A stretch of DNA of 64,000 bases from Kutzneria viridogrisea (GTDB lineage Bacteria; Actinomycetota; Actinomycetes; Mycobacteriales; Pseudonocardiaceae): positions 1,564,001 to 1,628,000 of the forward strand of contig JACJID010000002.1 of the NCBI GenBank assembly GCA_014138725.1. Direction: 5' to 3'. The notes beneath the pieces were generated by a model. That model was not told the DNA's origin, made no database searches, and was given only the letters and a program-made list of their open reading frames with translations. Numbering within the stretch: position 1 is the stretch's first letter; each line of letters begins with the position of its first letter. Made by a program: the position numbers and the translations under genes. This document shows, one piece after another, positions 48,192 through 58,566 of the stretch.

Positions 48192-48686
48192 GTGAACACC
48201 TTCCTGACGAGGGCCGCCAAGCTCGCCGCGGTGGCCACCCTGTCCGTCACCGCACTCGCCGTCGTCCCGCTCAGCGCCTCGGCGGCCCCCGCGGCGGAAG
48301 CATCCGTCCTGTCCCCCGCCAGCGCCGCTGACGGGACCCCAGCCGGAGCCGTCGCCTGGTACCAGAGCCACCTCGGCAGCACCGGGTGGGAGCACTACTG
48401 CGAGAAGGCCGCCGAGAACTCCTACGGCACCACCGGGGTCTGGGCCTCGGCCAACGCGCACTGGAACGGCGCTCCCCAGCACCCGGGCAACTACAGCCCG
48501 CCGCTGGGTGCCTTCGTGTACTGGAACATCAGCGCCTACGGCCACGTGGGCATCTCCGACGGGGCGGGCGGCTTCTACGCCACCTCGGTCAACGGGGCCA
48601 TCGGCCACGTCACCAAGTCGCAGGGCGGCCTGAACTACTTCAGCAACTACCGGGGCTGGACCCCGGCGGCGCGCCCCAGCACCTGA
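48192..48686 (+). CDS. small secreted CHAP-like protein
   Basis: A 164-residue exported protein. The signal peptide is VNTFLTRAAKLAAVATLSVT with cleavage after SASA-A near residue 32. The mature region has a Cys-His pair, Cys70 (WEHYCEKAAEN) and His118 (YGHVGIS), with FVYWNISAYGHVGISDGAGGFYATS, as in CHAP/NlpC-P60 amidases and peptidases that cut cell-wall peptides. GTG 48192 has GAGGAG seven bases upstream. At this size the whole protein is a single domain. Two hairpins follow its stop. It stands alone and may be a muralytic enzyme used in growth or spore germination; that is inference. Confidence 0.7.
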   Translation: MNTFLTRAAKLAAVATLSVTALAVVPLSASAAPAAEASVLSPASAADGTPAGAVAWYQSHLGSTGWEHYCEKAAENSYGTTGVWASANAHWNGAPQHPGNYSPPLGAFVYWNISAYGHVGISDGAGGFYATSVNGAIGHVTKSQGGLNYFSNYRGWTPAARPST

Positions 48687-48699
48687 TCCGGGGGAGGAA

Positions 48700-48740
48700 A
48701 CAGCGGTGCCCCGGCCTGGTGGAGGCCGGGGCACCGCTGT
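48700..48740 (+). terminator. perfect 18-bp hairpin after CHAP-like gene
   Basis: Arms 48700-48717 and 48723-48740 (ACAGCGGTGCCCCGGCCT and its complement) with loop GGTGG, 13 bases past the stop of the CHAP-like gene. A classical strong GC-rich terminator. Confidence 0.85.
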
Positions 48741-48747
48741 GTGGTCC

Positions 48748-48802
48748 TGTCATGAAGGTGCCGTTCGAGACATCTGATGTCTCGAACGGCACCTTCATGA
48801 CA
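48748..48802. terminator. perfect 26-bp hairpin between convergent CHAP-like gene and rho
   Basis: Arms 48748-48773 and 48777-48802 are exactly complementary with a three-base loop. It follows the 18-bp hairpin by seven bases and lies 10 bases past the rho stop on the other strand. Its arm contains GAAGGTGCCGTTC, the core of the hairpin family. Confidence 0.88.
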
Positions 48803-48812
48803 CTCGGGCTAC

Positions 48813-50849
48813 TCAGTCCTCGTTGCCGTTGCTGCCCGGCGTGGTCTTCGCCACCTGCATCAGGAACTCGATGTTGGTGCGGGACTTGCGCAGCCGGTCC
48901 AGCAGCAGGTCGATCGCCTGCTGGCTGTCCAGGGCGTGCAGCACGCGGCGCAGCTTGTGCATGACCGCGAGCTCGTCCGGCGGCAGCAGCAGCTCTTCCT
49001 TGCGGGTACCGGAGGGGTCGACGTCCACGGCGGGGAAGACCCGCTTGTCGGCGATCCTGCGGTCCAGCTTGAGCTCGGCGTTACCGGTGCCCTTGAACTC
49101 CTCGAAGATCACGGTGTCCATGGTGGAACCGGTCTCCACCAGCGCGGTCGCGAAGATGGTGAGCGAGCCGCCACCCTCGATGTTGCGCGCGGCGCCGAGG
49201 AAGCGCTTGGGCGGGTACAGCGCGGTGGAGTCCACACCACCGGACAGGATGCGGCCCGAGGCCGGGGCGGCCAGGTTGTAGGCGCGGCCCAGTCGGGTGA
49301 TCGAGTCCAGCAGCACGACCACGTCGTGACCCATCTCGACCAGGCGCTTGGCCCGTTCGATGGACAGCTCGGCCACGGAGGTGTGGTCGCCCGGCGGGCG
49401 GTCGAAGGTGGAGGCGATGACCTCGCCGTGCACCGACCGCTGCATGTCGGTGACCTCTTCGGGCCGCTCGTCCACGAGCACGACCATCAGGTGGCACTCG
49501 GGGTTGTTGGTGGTGATCGCGTTGGCGATCGCCTGCAACACCGAGGTCTTACCGGCCTTGGGCGGGGACACGATCAGCGCGCGCTGCCCCTTGCCCACCG
49601 GCATGACCAGGTCGATCACGCGGGTGGTCAGGATGTGCGACTCGGTCTCCAGGCGCAGCCGCTCGTTCGGGTAGAGCGGGGTGAGCTTGGTGAACTCGGG
49701 GCGGCCCTTGACCTTGTCCGGCTCCATGCCGTTGATCGAGTCCACCCGCACCAGCGGGTTGAACTTCTGCCGCTGCTGCTCGCCCTCGCGCGGCTGGCGC
49801 ACCACACCGGTGATGTTGTCGCCGCGGCGCAGGCCGAACTTGCGCACCAGGGAGAGCGACACGTAGACGTCGTTCGGCCCGGCCAGGTAGCCGGAGGTGC
49901 GCACGAAGGCGTAGTTCTCCAGCACGTCCAGGATGCCGGCCACGGGCAGCAGCACGTCGTCCTCGCGGACCTCGGTGTCGCCACCGCCCTGCCCGCGCTC
50001 GGGACGCTCGGAGCCCCGGTTGCGGCGGCGGTCGCGGAACCGGCGACCGCGACGGCCGGTGCCGTCCTCGTCCTCGTCGTGCTGGTCGTTCTGGCGGTCG
50101 TTGCGGTTGCCGCCCTGCTGGCGGTCGCCGCGGTCGCGCTGGCGGTCACCGCGGTCACCGCGGTTGCCCCGCTCACCGCGGTCCCCGCGCTCGCCACGCT
50201 CCTGGCGGGACTCGCCGCCCTGCTGGCGCTGCTCGCCCTGCTGGCGCTCGTTCTGCCGCTGCTCACCCTGCTGGCGGTCACCCTGCTGGCGCTGCTCGCC
50301 CTGCTCAGCGCCCTCCGGGCTGCCCGCGGGACGGCTGGCGGCGCGACGGCGGCGGTTGCCCCGGCGGCCACCCTCCTCCTCGGTGGCCGGGCGCTCGGCG
50401 GCGGGCGCGCTGGCCTCAGCGGCGGGCGCGGGCTCGGCGGCCTTCTCCACGACGGGGGCGGGCGCGGCCTCGGCCTGCACGGCGGGCTTGGGGGCGGTCT
50501 TCTCGGCGGCGGTGCGGCGCGCGGGCTTGCTCGCGGTCTGCACACCGGCCAGCGGCAGCTCGGCGGTCTCCCCGCGGCCGGAGGAGGAGCCCTGACGCTC
50601 CTTGATGGCGGCGATCAGGTCTCCCTTGCGCATGCCCGCGGTGCCGCCGATCTTCAGCTCGCCAGCGAGTTCGCGCAGCTCGGCGAGCACCATGCCGGAC
50701 AGACCGGCACGGCGACGCGGCGCGGTGCCGTTCGACTGGGTGGTCAGCGGGGTCTCCTTGGATTCGGTACGAGGCGCAGGAGCGGAGTCCTGCTGGGAAC
50801 CCTGCGCGGCGGGCACCGCGTCACTGCCCAAGAGCTCGGTGTTGCTCAC
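48813..50849 (-). CDS. rho: transcription termination factor Rho with long disordered insertion
   Basis: A 678-residue hexameric RNA-dependent ATPase. Residues 44-85 form the Rho N-terminal helix bundle (LSGMVLAELRELAGELKIGGTAGMRKGDLIAAIKERQ). Residues 86-293 are an insertion rich in Ala/Pro/Glu, then Gln/Arg/Gly/Asp, with repeated QQGEQRQ and RGDRG units. The RNA-binding cold-shock-like domain begins about residue 295 (VAGILDVLENYAFVRTSGYLAG). Walker A PPKAGKTSVLQ and Walker B VVVLLDSITRLGRAYN are intact. GTG 50849 has AGGA five bases upstream. Confidence 0.97.
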   Translation of the reverse strand: MSNTELLGSDAVPAAQGSQQDSAPAPRTESKETPLTTQSNGTAPRRRAGLSGMVLAELRELAGELKIGGTAGMRKGDLIAAIKERQGSSSGRGETAELPLAGVQTASKPARRTAAEKTAPKPAVQAEAAPAPVVEKAAEPAPAAEASAPAAERPATEEEGGRRGNRRRRAASRPAGSPEGAEQGEQRQQGDRQQGEQRQNERQQGEQRQQGGESRQERGERGDRGERGNRGDRGDRQRDRGDRQQGGNRNDRQNDQHDEDEDGTGRRGRRFRDRRRNRGSERPERGQGGGDTEVREDDVLLPVAGILDVLENYAFVRTSGYLAGPNDVYVSLSLVRKFGLRRGDNITGVVRQPREGEQQRQKFNPLVRVDSINGMEPDKVKGRPEFTKLTPLYPNERLRLETESHILTTRVIDLVMPVGKGQRALIVSPPKAGKTSVLQAIANAITTNNPECHLMVVLVDERPEEVTDMQRSVHGEVIASTFDRPPGDHTSVAELSIERAKRLVEMGHDVVVLLDSITRLGRAYNLAAPASGRILSGGVDSTALYPPKRFLGAARNIEGGGSLTIFATALVETGSTMDTVIFEEFKGTGNAELKLDRRIADKRVFPAVDVDPSGTRKEELLLPPDELAVMHKLRRVLHALDSQQAIDLLLDRLRKSRTNIEFLMQVAKTTPGSNGNED

Positions 50850-51129
50850 ACATGTCCTTCCTGACCGGCCCGCGCCTCCTACGCGAACCAGCGGGTGCCG
50901 TCCGACGGGACGCGGAACGGCACTGGTCGTCCGGTGAGAGCGGAGGCGCCGAAACACCAGCGGCGAGTCCGCGGACACGGGACTTGTCGGTCACCACAGC
51001 GGCCGGGTCCTGCTCGAACTCGACTCCGCACGAACAGTGCGAGGTACGGCTCTCGACAGGAGATGCGACCCGGGACGAGCGCCCGAGCACGACACCGGCG
51101 CCCGTGCGCCCGGTGACTGATCTGCCCTG

Positions 51130-51158
51130 AGGGTAGACGCAGCACGCGTACCTCGCAA
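51130..51158 (-). promoter_or_regulatory. predicted rho promoter, with long leader
   Basis: On the minus strand TTGCGA (51158-51153) and TACCCT (51135-51130) are 17 bases apart, a good vegetative promoter pair. It would start transcription near 51123, leaving a leader of about 270 bases before rho. The remaining leader (50850-51129) has no gene. Long leaders upstream of rho are used for autoregulation in other bacteria. Confidence 0.5.
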
Positions 51159-51209
51159 CAACCTGGACCGGCGTGGCGCACGGGCCGTCCCCGCAGGTGT
51201 CCGGCGAGA

Positions 51210-52097
51210 TCAGCCGATCGGCGCAACCCGTACGCCGTCCAGGTCGATTTTGAGGGATTTCACCAGGAAGCCCTCCGCGTCCAGCCCCGTCGGGAGCGGC
51301 TGGTCGTCCCGGGTCAGGGCCAGCACGGTCGGTCCCGCGCCGGACACCACGGCGGCGACACCAGCCGAACGGAGCTGCCGGACCACTCGGATGGTGCAGG
51401 GCCACGCGGGCTCCCGGTAGTCCTGGTGCAGCCGGTCCTCGGTGGCGGCCAGCAGCAGGTCAGGGCGGGTGGTGAGGGCCTGCACGGCCAGCGCGGTGCG
51501 GCCCGCGGCGAAGGCCGCGTCGGCGTGCGGCACCTGCGCGGGCAGCAGCCCCCTGGTGGTCTTGGTGGAGGACTCCTGGCTGGGCACGAACACCGTGGCG
51601 TGCAGCCCCGCGTGCGGGTCCAACCGCAGTGCCCGGTACCGGTCGGCCTGCTCACCCTCACTCCACGCCAGGACCAGCCCGCCGAGCAGGCTGGCCGCCG
51701 CGTTGTCAGCGTGTCCCTCGAACTCGGCGGCCAGTTGCAGCGCCTGCTCGTCCAGTTCGCGCCCGGCCAGGGCGTAGCCCGCGGCAACCCCGGCCACCAC
51801 GGCGGCGGCCGAGGAGCCGAGCCCGCGCGAGTGCGGGATCGCGTTGGTGCAGCGCAGGAGCAGACCTGGCACGGTGTGGTCCAGTGCCCGCAGTGCCGCC
51901 CGCAGCGCGCGCACCAACAGGTGCTGCTCGTCACAGGGCACCTGCCCGGCGCCCTCACCGCTGACCTCCACGGCCAGCCCGCTCGGGGCGGTGTGCACCT
52001 CGACCTCGTCGTACAGGCCCAGTGCCATGCCCAGCGCGTCGAACCCGGAGCCCAGGTTGGCCGTGGAAGCGGGCACCACGACCCGGAAGGCCCTCAC
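51210..52097 (-). CDS. thrB: homoserine kinase
   Basis: A 295-residue GHMP kinase phosphorylating homoserine for threonine synthesis. The glycine-rich ATP loop is [22 protein letters not shown], the N-terminal motif [29 protein letters not shown] and the C-terminal [12 protein letters not shown] 52097 overlaps the thrC stop by four bases. Last gene of hom-thrC-thrB. Confidence 0.96.
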   Translation of the reverse strand: MRAFRVVVPASTANLGSGFDALGMALGLYDEVEVHTAPSGLAVEVSGEGAGQVPCDEQHLLVRALRAALRALDHTVPGLLLRCTNAIPHSRGLGSSAAAVVAGVAAGYALAGRELDEQALQLAAEFEGHADNAAASLLGGLVLAWSEGEQADRYRALRLDPHAGLHATVFVPSQESSTKTTRGLLPAQVPHADAAFAAGRTALAVQALTTRPDLLLAATEDRLHQDYREPAWPCTIRVVRQLRSAGVAAVVSGAGPTVLALTRDDQPLPTGLDAEGFLVKSLKIDLDGVRVAPIG

Positions 52098-53164
52098 CCC
52101 AACTCCAGCGCGCTGGCCACCGCGCCCGGGTCCACCGGCAGCACGGACACTTCGGGCAGACCGCGCAGCGCGGTGTCCGGGTCCTTCAGGCCGTGCCCGG
52201 TCACCGTGCAGACCACCAGCGAGCCCCTGGACAGCCTGCCGTCGGCCGAGGTCAGCAGCAGGCCCGCGACGCTGGCAGCCGAGGCGGGCTCGACGAACAC
52301 GCCCTCGCGGGAAGCCAGCAGCTTGTAGGCGGCGAGGATCTGCTCGTCGCTGACGGCCTCGAACAGGCCCTCGGACTGCTCGCGGGCCGCCACCGCCCCA
52401 CCCCAGGAGGCCGGGCTGCCGATCCGGATGGCGGTGGCGATCGTCTCCGGGGCGGGCACCGGCTCGCCGCGCACCAGTGGGGCGGCGCCCGCCGCCTGGA
52501 TGCCGAACATCCTGGGCAGCGCGGGGATCACCCCGTCGGCCGCGTACTCCTGGTAGCCCTTCCAGTACGCGGTGATGTTGCCCGCGTTGCCCACCGGCAG
52601 CACGTGCACGTCCGGTGCCCTGCCGAGCACGTCGCACACCTCGAAGGCGGCGGTCTTCTGGCCCTCGATGCGGATCGGGTTCACCGAGTTCACCAGCGTG
52701 ATCGGGTACTCGGCCGAGGTCTTGCGAGCCAGTTCGAGGCAGTCGTCGAAGTTGCCGTCCACCTGGAGGATCCGGCAACCGTGTGCCACCGCCTGGGCCA
52801 TCTTGCCCAGCGCGATCTTGCCGGTGGGCACCAGCACGGCACAGGTCAGCCCGGCGCGCGCGGCGTAGGCGGCGGCCGAGGCCGAGGTGTTGCCGGTGGA
52901 GGCGCAGATCACCGCCCTGGACCCGTTGGCAAGCGCCAGGGTCATCGCGGTGGTCATGCCGCGGTCCTTGAAGGAACCGGTCGGGTTGGCGCCCTCCACC
53001 TTAAGCAGCACCCGGCAGCCGGTCAGCTCGGACAGGTGCCGGGCCTCGACCAGCGGGGTGCCGCCCTCGTGCAGGGTGACCACCTCGACGCCCTCGGGCA
53101 GCGGGATGCGGTCCCGGTAGGCGTTGATGATCCCGGGCCAGCCGGGCCTCACCGCAGTGATCAT
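52094..53164 (-). CDS. thrC: threonine synthase
   Basis: A 356-residue PLP enzyme converting O-phosphohomoserine to threonine. The PLP lysine is Lys66 in [16 protein letters not shown], and the phosphate-binding GNAGNI is in [20 protein letters not shown]. The short form matches the actinobacterial type. ATG 53164 overlaps the hom stop by four bases, keeping the three threonine genes translationally coupled. Confidence 0.96.
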   Translation of the reverse strand: MITAVRPGWPGIINAYRDRIPLPEGVEVVTLHEGGTPLVEARHLSELTGCRVLLKVEGANPTGSFKDRGMTTAMTLALANGSRAVICASTGNTSASAAAYAARAGLTCAVLVPTGKIALGKMAQAVAHGCRILQVDGNFDDCLELARKTSAEYPITLVNSVNPIRIEGQKTAAFEVCDVLGRAPDVHVLPVGNAGNITAYWKGYQEYAADGVIPALPRMFGIQAAGAAPLVRGEPVPAPETIATAIRIGSPASWGGAVAAREQSEGLFEAVSDEQILAAYKLLASREGVFVEPASAASVAGLLLTSADGRLSRGSLVVCTVTGHGLKDPDTALRGLPEVSVLPVDPGAVASALELG

Positions 53165-54462
53165 GACTCCTCGCCCTCCACACGCATCACGCTGACGACC
53201 TCGCGGACCACGGGCAGCCCGGCGATCTTGTCCACAGTGGACCGCAGCGCGGCGTCGGTGGCCGCGTGCGTGATCACGACCAGGCTGGCGTCGGTGGGAC
53301 GGCCCTCCTGACGCACCGCGGCAATGCTCACGTCGTGCTCGGCGAACACGGCCGCCACCTGCGAGAGCACCCCGGCGCGGTCGGCCACGTCCAGGCTGAT
53401 GTGGTACCGGGTGCTGGCCTGCCCCATCGGCCGCACGGGCAGTTCGGCGTAGGCCGACTCGCGCGGTCCACGCCCGCCCGCGACCTTGTTGCGCGCCACC
53501 GCGACCAGGTCGCCGAGCACGGCGCTGGCGGTCGGCGCTCCCCCGGCGCCCTGGCCGTAGAACATCAGCTGACCGGCCGCGTCGGCCTCCACGAACACCG
53601 CGTTGAACGCCCCGCCCACCGAGGCAAGCGGGTGGCCGTCCGGGATCATCGCCGGGTGCACGCGCACGGACACGGCCTCGGCCCCGTCCTGCCCGGTGAC
53701 CCGCTCGCAGATGGCCAGCAGCTTCACCGTCCGGTTCAGCACGGTGGCCGCGGCGATGTCGGCGGCGGTGACCGAGGCGATGCCCTCGCGGTGCACGTCG
53801 GAGGCGGTGACCCGGGTGTGGAAGGCCAGCGAGGCGAGGATCGCCGCCTTGGAGGCCGCGTCGAACCCGTCCACGTCGGCGGTCGGGTCGGCCTCGGCGT
53901 ACCCGAGGCGGCTGGCCTCCTCCAGGGTCTCCCCGTAGCCGGAGCCGGTGGCCGACATCGCCGACAGGATGTAGTTGGTGGTGCCGTTGACGATGCCCAT
54001 CACGCGGGTGATCCGGTCACCGGCCAGCGACTCGCGCAGCGGGCGCAGCAGCGGGATCGCCCCGGCCACGGCGGCCTCGAAGTAGATGTCGGCGCCGGAG
54101 GCGTCGGCCGCCGCGTACAGCTCGGGGCCGTGCTCGGCCAACAGCGCCTTGTTCGCGGTGACCACGGACTTGCCCGCCCGCAGCGCGGACAGCAGCAGGC
54201 CGCGCGCGGGCTCGATGCCGCCGATCACCTCGACCACGACGTCCACATCGGACTCGACCAGGGCCGCGGAGTCGGTGGTCAGCAGCTCCTGCGGGGCGTC
54301 GCGATGCTTGTTGGGCCTGCGCACCGCGATGCCGGTCAGCTCGACCGGGGCGCCGATGCGCGCGGCGAGGTCGTGCCGCTGCTCGCGCAACAGCCGGGCG
54401 ACCTCGGTACCGACGGTCCCGCAGCCCAGCATCGCGACCTTGATCGGTTTTCCCGTCGTCAC
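53161..54462 (-). CDS. hom: homoserine dehydrogenase with ACT domain
   Basis: A 433-residue NAD(P)-dependent enzyme reducing aspartate semialdehyde to homoserine. N-terminal Rossmann motif [16 protein letters not shown], catalytic region [14 protein letters not shown], and a C-terminal ACT domain ([34 protein letters not shown]), which usually gives feedback inhibition by threonine. GTG 54462 overlaps the lysA stop by four bases. Confidence 0.96.
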   Translation of the reverse strand: MTTGKPIKVAMLGCGTVGTEVARLLREQRHDLAARIGAPVELTGIAVRRPNKHRDAPQELLTTDSAALVESDVDVVVEVIGGIEPARGLLLSALRAGKSVVTANKALLAEHGPELYAAADASGADIYFEAAVAGAIPLLRPLRESLAGDRITRVMGIVNGTTNYILSAMSATGSGYGETLEEASRLGYAEADPTADVDGFDAASKAAILASLAFHTRVTASDVHREGIASVTAADIAAATVLNRTVKLLAICERVTGQDGAEAVSVRVHPAMIPDGHPLASVGGAFNAVFVEADAAGQLMFYGQGAGGAPTASAVLGDLVAVARNKVAGGRGPRESAYAELPVRPMGQASTRYHISLDVADRAGVLSQVAAVFAEHDVSIAAVRQEGRPTDASLVVITHAATDAALRSTVDKIAGLPVVREVVSVMRVEGEES

Positions 54463-55889
54463 AGTGAAGCCTCCAGCCGGAACAGGTCGTCCTCGGTCTC
54501 CCGGCGCAGCATCAGCCGCGCCCGGCCGTCCTTGACCGCGACCACCGCGGGCCGCGGCAGCCGGTTGTAGCCGTTGGCCATGGCGTAGCAGTAGGCCCCG
54601 GTCGCGGCCACCGCGAGCAGGTCGCCCGGTGCGAGGTCGGCGGGCAGCCAGCAGTCGCGCACCACGACGTCACCGGACTCGCAGTGCTTGCCGACCACCC
54701 GGCTCAGCGCGGCACCGGTCTCCGGCTCCACCGTGCGCGAGACGAGGCGGCAGTCGTAGACCGCGTCGTACAGCGCGGTACGGATGTTGTCGCTCATGCC
54801 GCCGTCCACGCTGACGTAGCGCCGCTGGGCGCCACCGCCGAGCACGACCTCCTTGGTGGTACCCACCTCGTAGAGCGTGACGGTGCCCGGCCCCGCGATG
54901 GCCCGCCCCGGCTCCACCGCGATGCGCGGCACCGGCAGGTTGGCCGCCGCGCACTCCCTGCGCACGATCTCGCGCAGCTGCTCGGCAAGGCGCGCCGGTG
55001 GCGGCGGGTCGTCGTCGGGGGTGTAGGCGATGCCCAGTCCGCCACCGAGGTCCACAGTGGACAGATCGGCCAGCGAGTCGGCCCCGTGCTCGGCGTGCAG
55101 CTCGGCGAGCAGGCCGACCACGCGGTGCGCGGCGATCTCGAACCCGTCCGCGTCGTAGATCTGCGAGCCGATGTGGCTGTGCAGGCCGACCAGGCGCAGC
55201 CCCTCGGACTTGAGCACCCGGCGGGCCGCCTCGGCCGCGTCCCCACCGGCCAGGGAGAAGCCGAACTTCTGGTCCTCGTGCGCGGTGGCGATGAACTCGT
55301 GGGTGTGCGCCTCCACGCCCACGGTGACCCGGATCAGCACCGGCTGGCGCACCCCGTGCTCCCGCGCGACCTGGTCCAGCCGGGCGATCTCCAGGTAGGA
55401 GTCCACCACGACCGCGCCGACCCGGGCCCGCACGGCCGCGGTCAGCTCGGCCACCGACTTGTTGTTGCCGTGCAAGGCGATCCGCTCCACGGGGAAGCCC
55501 GCGCGCAGGGCGATGGCCAGCTCGCCACCGCTGCACACGTCGATGCCCAGCCCCTCCTCGGCCACCCAGCGCGCGACGTCCAGCGACAGGAAGGCCTTGG
55601 ACGCGTAGTGCACGGCGCCCGCCTCACCGAAGGCGGCGGCGTGCTCGGCGCAGCGGGAGCGGAAGTCGTCCTCGTCCACCACGAACAGCGGGGTGCCGTA
55701 CTGCTCGGCCAGCTCGCGGACGTCCACCCCGCCCAGTTCCACCACCCCGTCGGCGCGGCGGGCCGCGTTGCGCGGCCACACCCCGGGGTGCAGCTGGGCG
55801 AGGTCGTCCGAAGTGGACGGCCGGGCGCCCGCGGTGTTCGCGGGCACCAGCACGTCGGCGTGCCGGGGTCCTGCGGGGTGTGCGCGCAT
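54459..55889 (-). CDS. lysA: diaminopimelate decarboxylase
   Basis: A 476-residue PLP enzyme making L-lysine from meso-diaminopimelate. The PLP lysine is Lys98 in [40 protein letters not shown] and the C-terminal [25 protein letters not shown] (with the substrate-binding Cys-Glu) are all present. Starts four bases after argS stops. Confidence 0.96.
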   Translation of the reverse strand: MRAHPAGPRHADVLVPANTAGARPSTSDDLAQLHPGVWPRNAARRADGVVELGGVDVRELAEQYGTPLFVVDEDDFRSRCAEHAAAFGEAGAVHYASKAFLSLDVARWVAEEGLGIDVCSGGELAIALRAGFPVERIALHGNNKSVAELTAAVRARVGAVVVDSYLEIARLDQVAREHGVRQPVLIRVTVGVEAHTHEFIATAHEDQKFGFSLAGGDAAEAARRVLKSEGLRLVGLHSHIGSQIYDADGFEIAAHRVVGLLAELHAEHGADSLADLSTVDLGGGLGIAYTPDDDPPPPARLAEQLREIVRRECAAANLPVPRIAVEPGRAIAGPGTVTLYEVGTTKEVVLGGGAQRRYVSVDGGMSDNIRTALYDAVYDCRLVSRTVEPETGAALSRVVGKHCESGDVVVRDCWLPADLAPGDLLAVAATGAYCYAMANGYNRLPRPAVVAVKDGRARLMLRRETEDDLFRLEASL

Positions 55890-55893
55890 GTGC

Positions 55894-57570
55894 CTACATC
55901 CGTTCCGGGGCGCTCACGCCCAGCAGCTCAAGACCGTTGACCAGGACCTGCCGCACGGCGCGGTAGAGGTGCAGCTGCGGGACGGCCCGCTGCGAGACCT
56001 CGGCGTCGCCCTTGGGCAGGACCTTGCCTTCCTTGTCGTCGTAGTACTTGTGGAAGGAGCCCGCCAGCTCCTCCAGGTAGCGCGCGACGCGGTGCGGCTC
56101 GCGCAGCTCAGCGGCGGTGGCCAGCACGGCCGGGTAGTCGCCCAGGGTGCGGATCAGCGCGCCCTCGCGCTCGGTGGTCAGCAGCGCGAAGTCGGCGTCG
56201 GCCGCCTCGCCCAGCTCGATGCCCAGCGCCTGCGCGTTCTTCAGCACCCCGCTGACGCGGGCGTGCGCGTACTGCACGTAGAAGACCGGGTTCTCGTTGG
56301 TGTGCTTGCGAAGCAGGTCCAGGTCGATGTCCACCGAGGAGTCCACCGAGTACCGGATCAGCGAGTAGCGGGCCGCGTCCACGCCCACCGCGTCGACCAG
56401 GTCCTCCAGGGTGATCACGGTGCCCGCGCGCTTGCTCATCCGCACCGGCTTGCCGTCGGACACCAGGTTCACCAACTGTCCGATGAGGACTTCCACGCTG
56501 TCCGGCTCGTAGCCGAAGGCCGCCGCGGCCGCCTTGAGCCGCGCGATGTAGCCGTGGTGGTCCGCGCCGAGCATGTAGATGCACAGGTCCGCGCCGCGGG
56601 CCCGCTTGTCCTGGTAGTAGGCGATGTCCCCAGCGATGTAGGCCGTGCTGCCGTCGCTCTTGATGACCACCCGGTCCTTGTCGTCGCCGAACTCGGTGGA
56701 CCGCAGCCACCAGGCGCCCTCGGACTCGTAGAGCCGTCCGGTCTCCTTCAGCGTCTCCACGGCCTTGGTCACCGCGCCGGAGCGGTGCAGCGAGTCCTCG
56801 TGGAAGTAGACGTCGAACTCGGTGCCGAAGTCCTTCAGGCTCTGCTTGATCTCGTCGAACATCAGGTTGACGCCGATCGAGCGGAAGGTCTCGTGCCGCT
56901 CCTGCTCGGGCAGGGACAGCGCGCTGGGCTCGCGGCGCAGCACCTCGGCGGCGATGTCGGTGATGTAGCCGCCCGCGTAGCCGTCCTCGGGGGCGGGCTC
57001 GCCCTTGGCCGCGGCGATCAGCGAGCGCACGAACCGGTCGATCTGCGCCCCGGCGTCGTTGAAGTAGTACTCACGAACGACGGTGGCGCCCTGTGCGGCC
57101 AGCACCCGGCCCAGCGCGTCGCCCACCGCGGCCCAGCGGGTGCCGCCCAGGTGGATCGGCCCGGTCGGGTTGGCCGAGACGAACTCCAGGTTGATCGTGG
57201 TGCCCGCGTACTTGTCGGCGCGGCCGTACTCCCGGCCCGCGGCCAGCACCGTGCCCACGATCGCGCCCTGCGCGTCGGCGGCCAGCCGCAGGTTGAGGAA
57301 GCCCGGACCGGCCACGTCCACCCCGGCCACCGAGGGGTCCGCGGCCAGCGCCTCGGCCAGCCACCCGGCCAGTTCGCGTGGGGAGACCGAGAGCCGTTTG
57401 CCGATCTGCAGGGCCAGGTTCGTGGCGTAGTCGCCGTGCTCGGGGTTGCGCGGGCGCTCGACTGTCACCGCCGCGGGCAGCACACCGGTGTCCAGCCCTC
57501 GGGAGGACAGGACTTCGACGGCGGTGGAACGGACGAGTTCGGCGAGCACAGCGGGAGTCACCCGCAGCAT
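55894..57570 (-). CDS. argS: arginyl-tRNA synthetase
   Basis: A 558-residue class Ia synthetase. The HIGH-like motif is His140-Leu-Gly-Gly ([28 protein letters not shown]) and the second catalytic motif is VRMSKRAG. The ArgRS N-terminal domain begins [22 protein letters not shown] 57570 is preferred over TTG 57579 and GTG 57561; TACGCT eight bases upstream suggests a leaderless transcript. First gene of the argS-lysA-hom-thrC-thrB run. No tRNA gene is next to it. Confidence 0.96.
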   Translation of the reverse strand: MLRVTPAVLAELVRSTAVEVLSSRGLDTGVLPAAVTVERPRNPEHGDYATNLALQIGKRLSVSPRELAGWLAEALAADPSVAGVDVAGPGFLNLRLAADAQGAIVGTVLAAGREYGRADKYAGTTINLEFVSANPTGPIHLGGTRWAAVGDALGRVLAAQGATVVREYYFNDAGAQIDRFVRSLIAAAKGEPAPEDGYAGGYITDIAAEVLRREPSALSLPEQERHETFRSIGVNLMFDEIKQSLKDFGTEFDVYFHEDSLHRSGAVTKAVETLKETGRLYESEGAWWLRSTEFGDDKDRVVIKSDGSTAYIAGDIAYYQDKRARGADLCIYMLGADHHGYIARLKAAAAAFGYEPDSVEVLIGQLVNLVSDGKPVRMSKRAGTVITLEDLVDAVGVDAARYSLIRYSVDSSVDIDLDLLRKHTNENPVFYVQYAHARVSGVLKNAQALGIELGEAADADFALLTTEREGALIRTLGDYPAVLATAAELREPHRVARYLEELAGSFHKYYDDKEGKVLPKGDAEVSQRAVPQLHLYRAVRQVLVNGLELLGVSAPERM

Positions 57571-57720
57571 TTTAGGCAAGCGTATCCGCAGCTAGCGAAC
57601 GGGTAAGGGGTGTACCACAGGGTGGAACGCGGCTGGTCTGAGCCAACTCTGAAACTGGGTGGCTACGCTGGCGGCCGACTGGGGTTCCGGGTGTGTTCCA
57701 CGACACGAATCAGGGGCGAG

Positions 57721-58563
57721 ATGGCTGGCGGCAGGAAGACGACCAAGGGCGGCAAGTCCGCCAGATCCGCGCAGGCCGCGCTGGTCGCGGGCAAGGGCAA
57801 GCCCTGGGGCACGATCATCGCCGTGGTGGTGCTGGTGGTCCTGGCCGCGGGCGTGTTCGGCTACACCTACGTGCAGCTCAACGCCAAGCACGAGCAGGAG
57901 GCGGCGTTGGCCCAGTGGACGCCCTCCGACACGAACAAGGACCCGTCCGACAAGATCACCGGTGTGGTGAAGAAGGACTACCCCTCCGGACTGCACGTGC
58001 AGCCGACCCAGCGGGTGGCCTACGACCAGGCCCCGCCCTTCGGCGGACCGCACGACGGGTTCTGGGCCGACTGCATGGGCATCGTGTACCCGAAGGCGGT
58101 GCGCAGCGAGAACATGGTGCACGCGCTGGAGCACGGCTCGGTGTGGATCGCCTACAACCCCGACGAGGTCAGCGGGTCCCAGCTCGACGTGCTCAAGCAG
58201 AAGGTCAACGGCAAGCAGTTCCTGATGCTCTCGCCCTACCCCGGCCTGGACCACCCGGTGTCGGTACAGTCCTGGGGTCACCAGCTCAAGGTCGACGACG
58301 TCAACGATCCGCGCATCGACGAGTTCGTGAAGTCCTTGCTGCGCAACCAGTACACCTACCCCGAGGTGGGGGCCAGCTGCGACGCGCTTGGCTCCGGCCA
58401 GTTCGACCCGGCCAACCCGCCGGCCTTCGACCCGAGCAAGCCGGGCCCGGACGCGGTGCCCATGTCGGGCCAGGGCGCCACGAACAACGGCGACCAGCGG
58501 CAGCCCAGCGGTGCCATGACCACTCCCCCGGTCGTGACCTCGACCACGAAACCGAACGGCTGA
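57721..58563 (+). CDS. DUF3105 membrane-anchored protein
   Basis: A 280-residue protein with a Lys-rich cytoplasmic N-terminus, one helix (GTIIAVVVLVVLAAGVFGYTYVQL) and an extracytoplasmic DUF3105 domain (YDQAPPFGGPHDGFWADCMGIVYPKAVRSENMVHALEHGSVWIAYNPDEV). His residues and Cys at GGPHDG, ADCMG and HALEHG are arranged like a metal site, and a second Cys is in GASCDAL. The C-terminus is disordered and Pro/Thr-rich. ATG 57721 has AGGGGCGAG just upstream. It is divergent from argS, with the DUF305 gene three bases later; in other actinobacteria I recall the same pair beside argS. Confidence 0.85.
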   Translation: MAGGRKTTKGGKSARSAQAALVAGKGKPWGTIIAVVVLVVLAAGVFGYTYVQLNAKHEQEAALAQWTPSDTNKDPSDKITGVVKKDYPSGLHVQPTQRVAYDQAPPFGGPHDGFWADCMGIVYPKAVRSENMVHALEHGSVWIAYNPDEVSGSQLDVLKQKVNGKQFLMLSPYPGLDHPVSVQSWGHQLKVDDVNDPRIDEFVKSLLRNQYTYPEVGASCDALGSGQFDPANPPAFDPSKPGPDAVPMSGQGATNNGDQRQPSGAMTTPPVVTSTTKPNG

Positions 58564-58566
58564 CAG

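Noticed and set aside
48936-50864. A 642-codon plus-strand frame opposite rho
   Set aside because: Its Leu/Ala-rich low-complexity sequence mirrors the repetitive Rho insertion on the other strand. Rho is certain from motifs.
57571-57720. tRNA-Arg next to argS
   Set aside because: Some relatives have a tRNA-Arg beside argS. I looked for a cloverleaf and a T-loop sequence in the argS/DUF3105 gap and beyond and found none.
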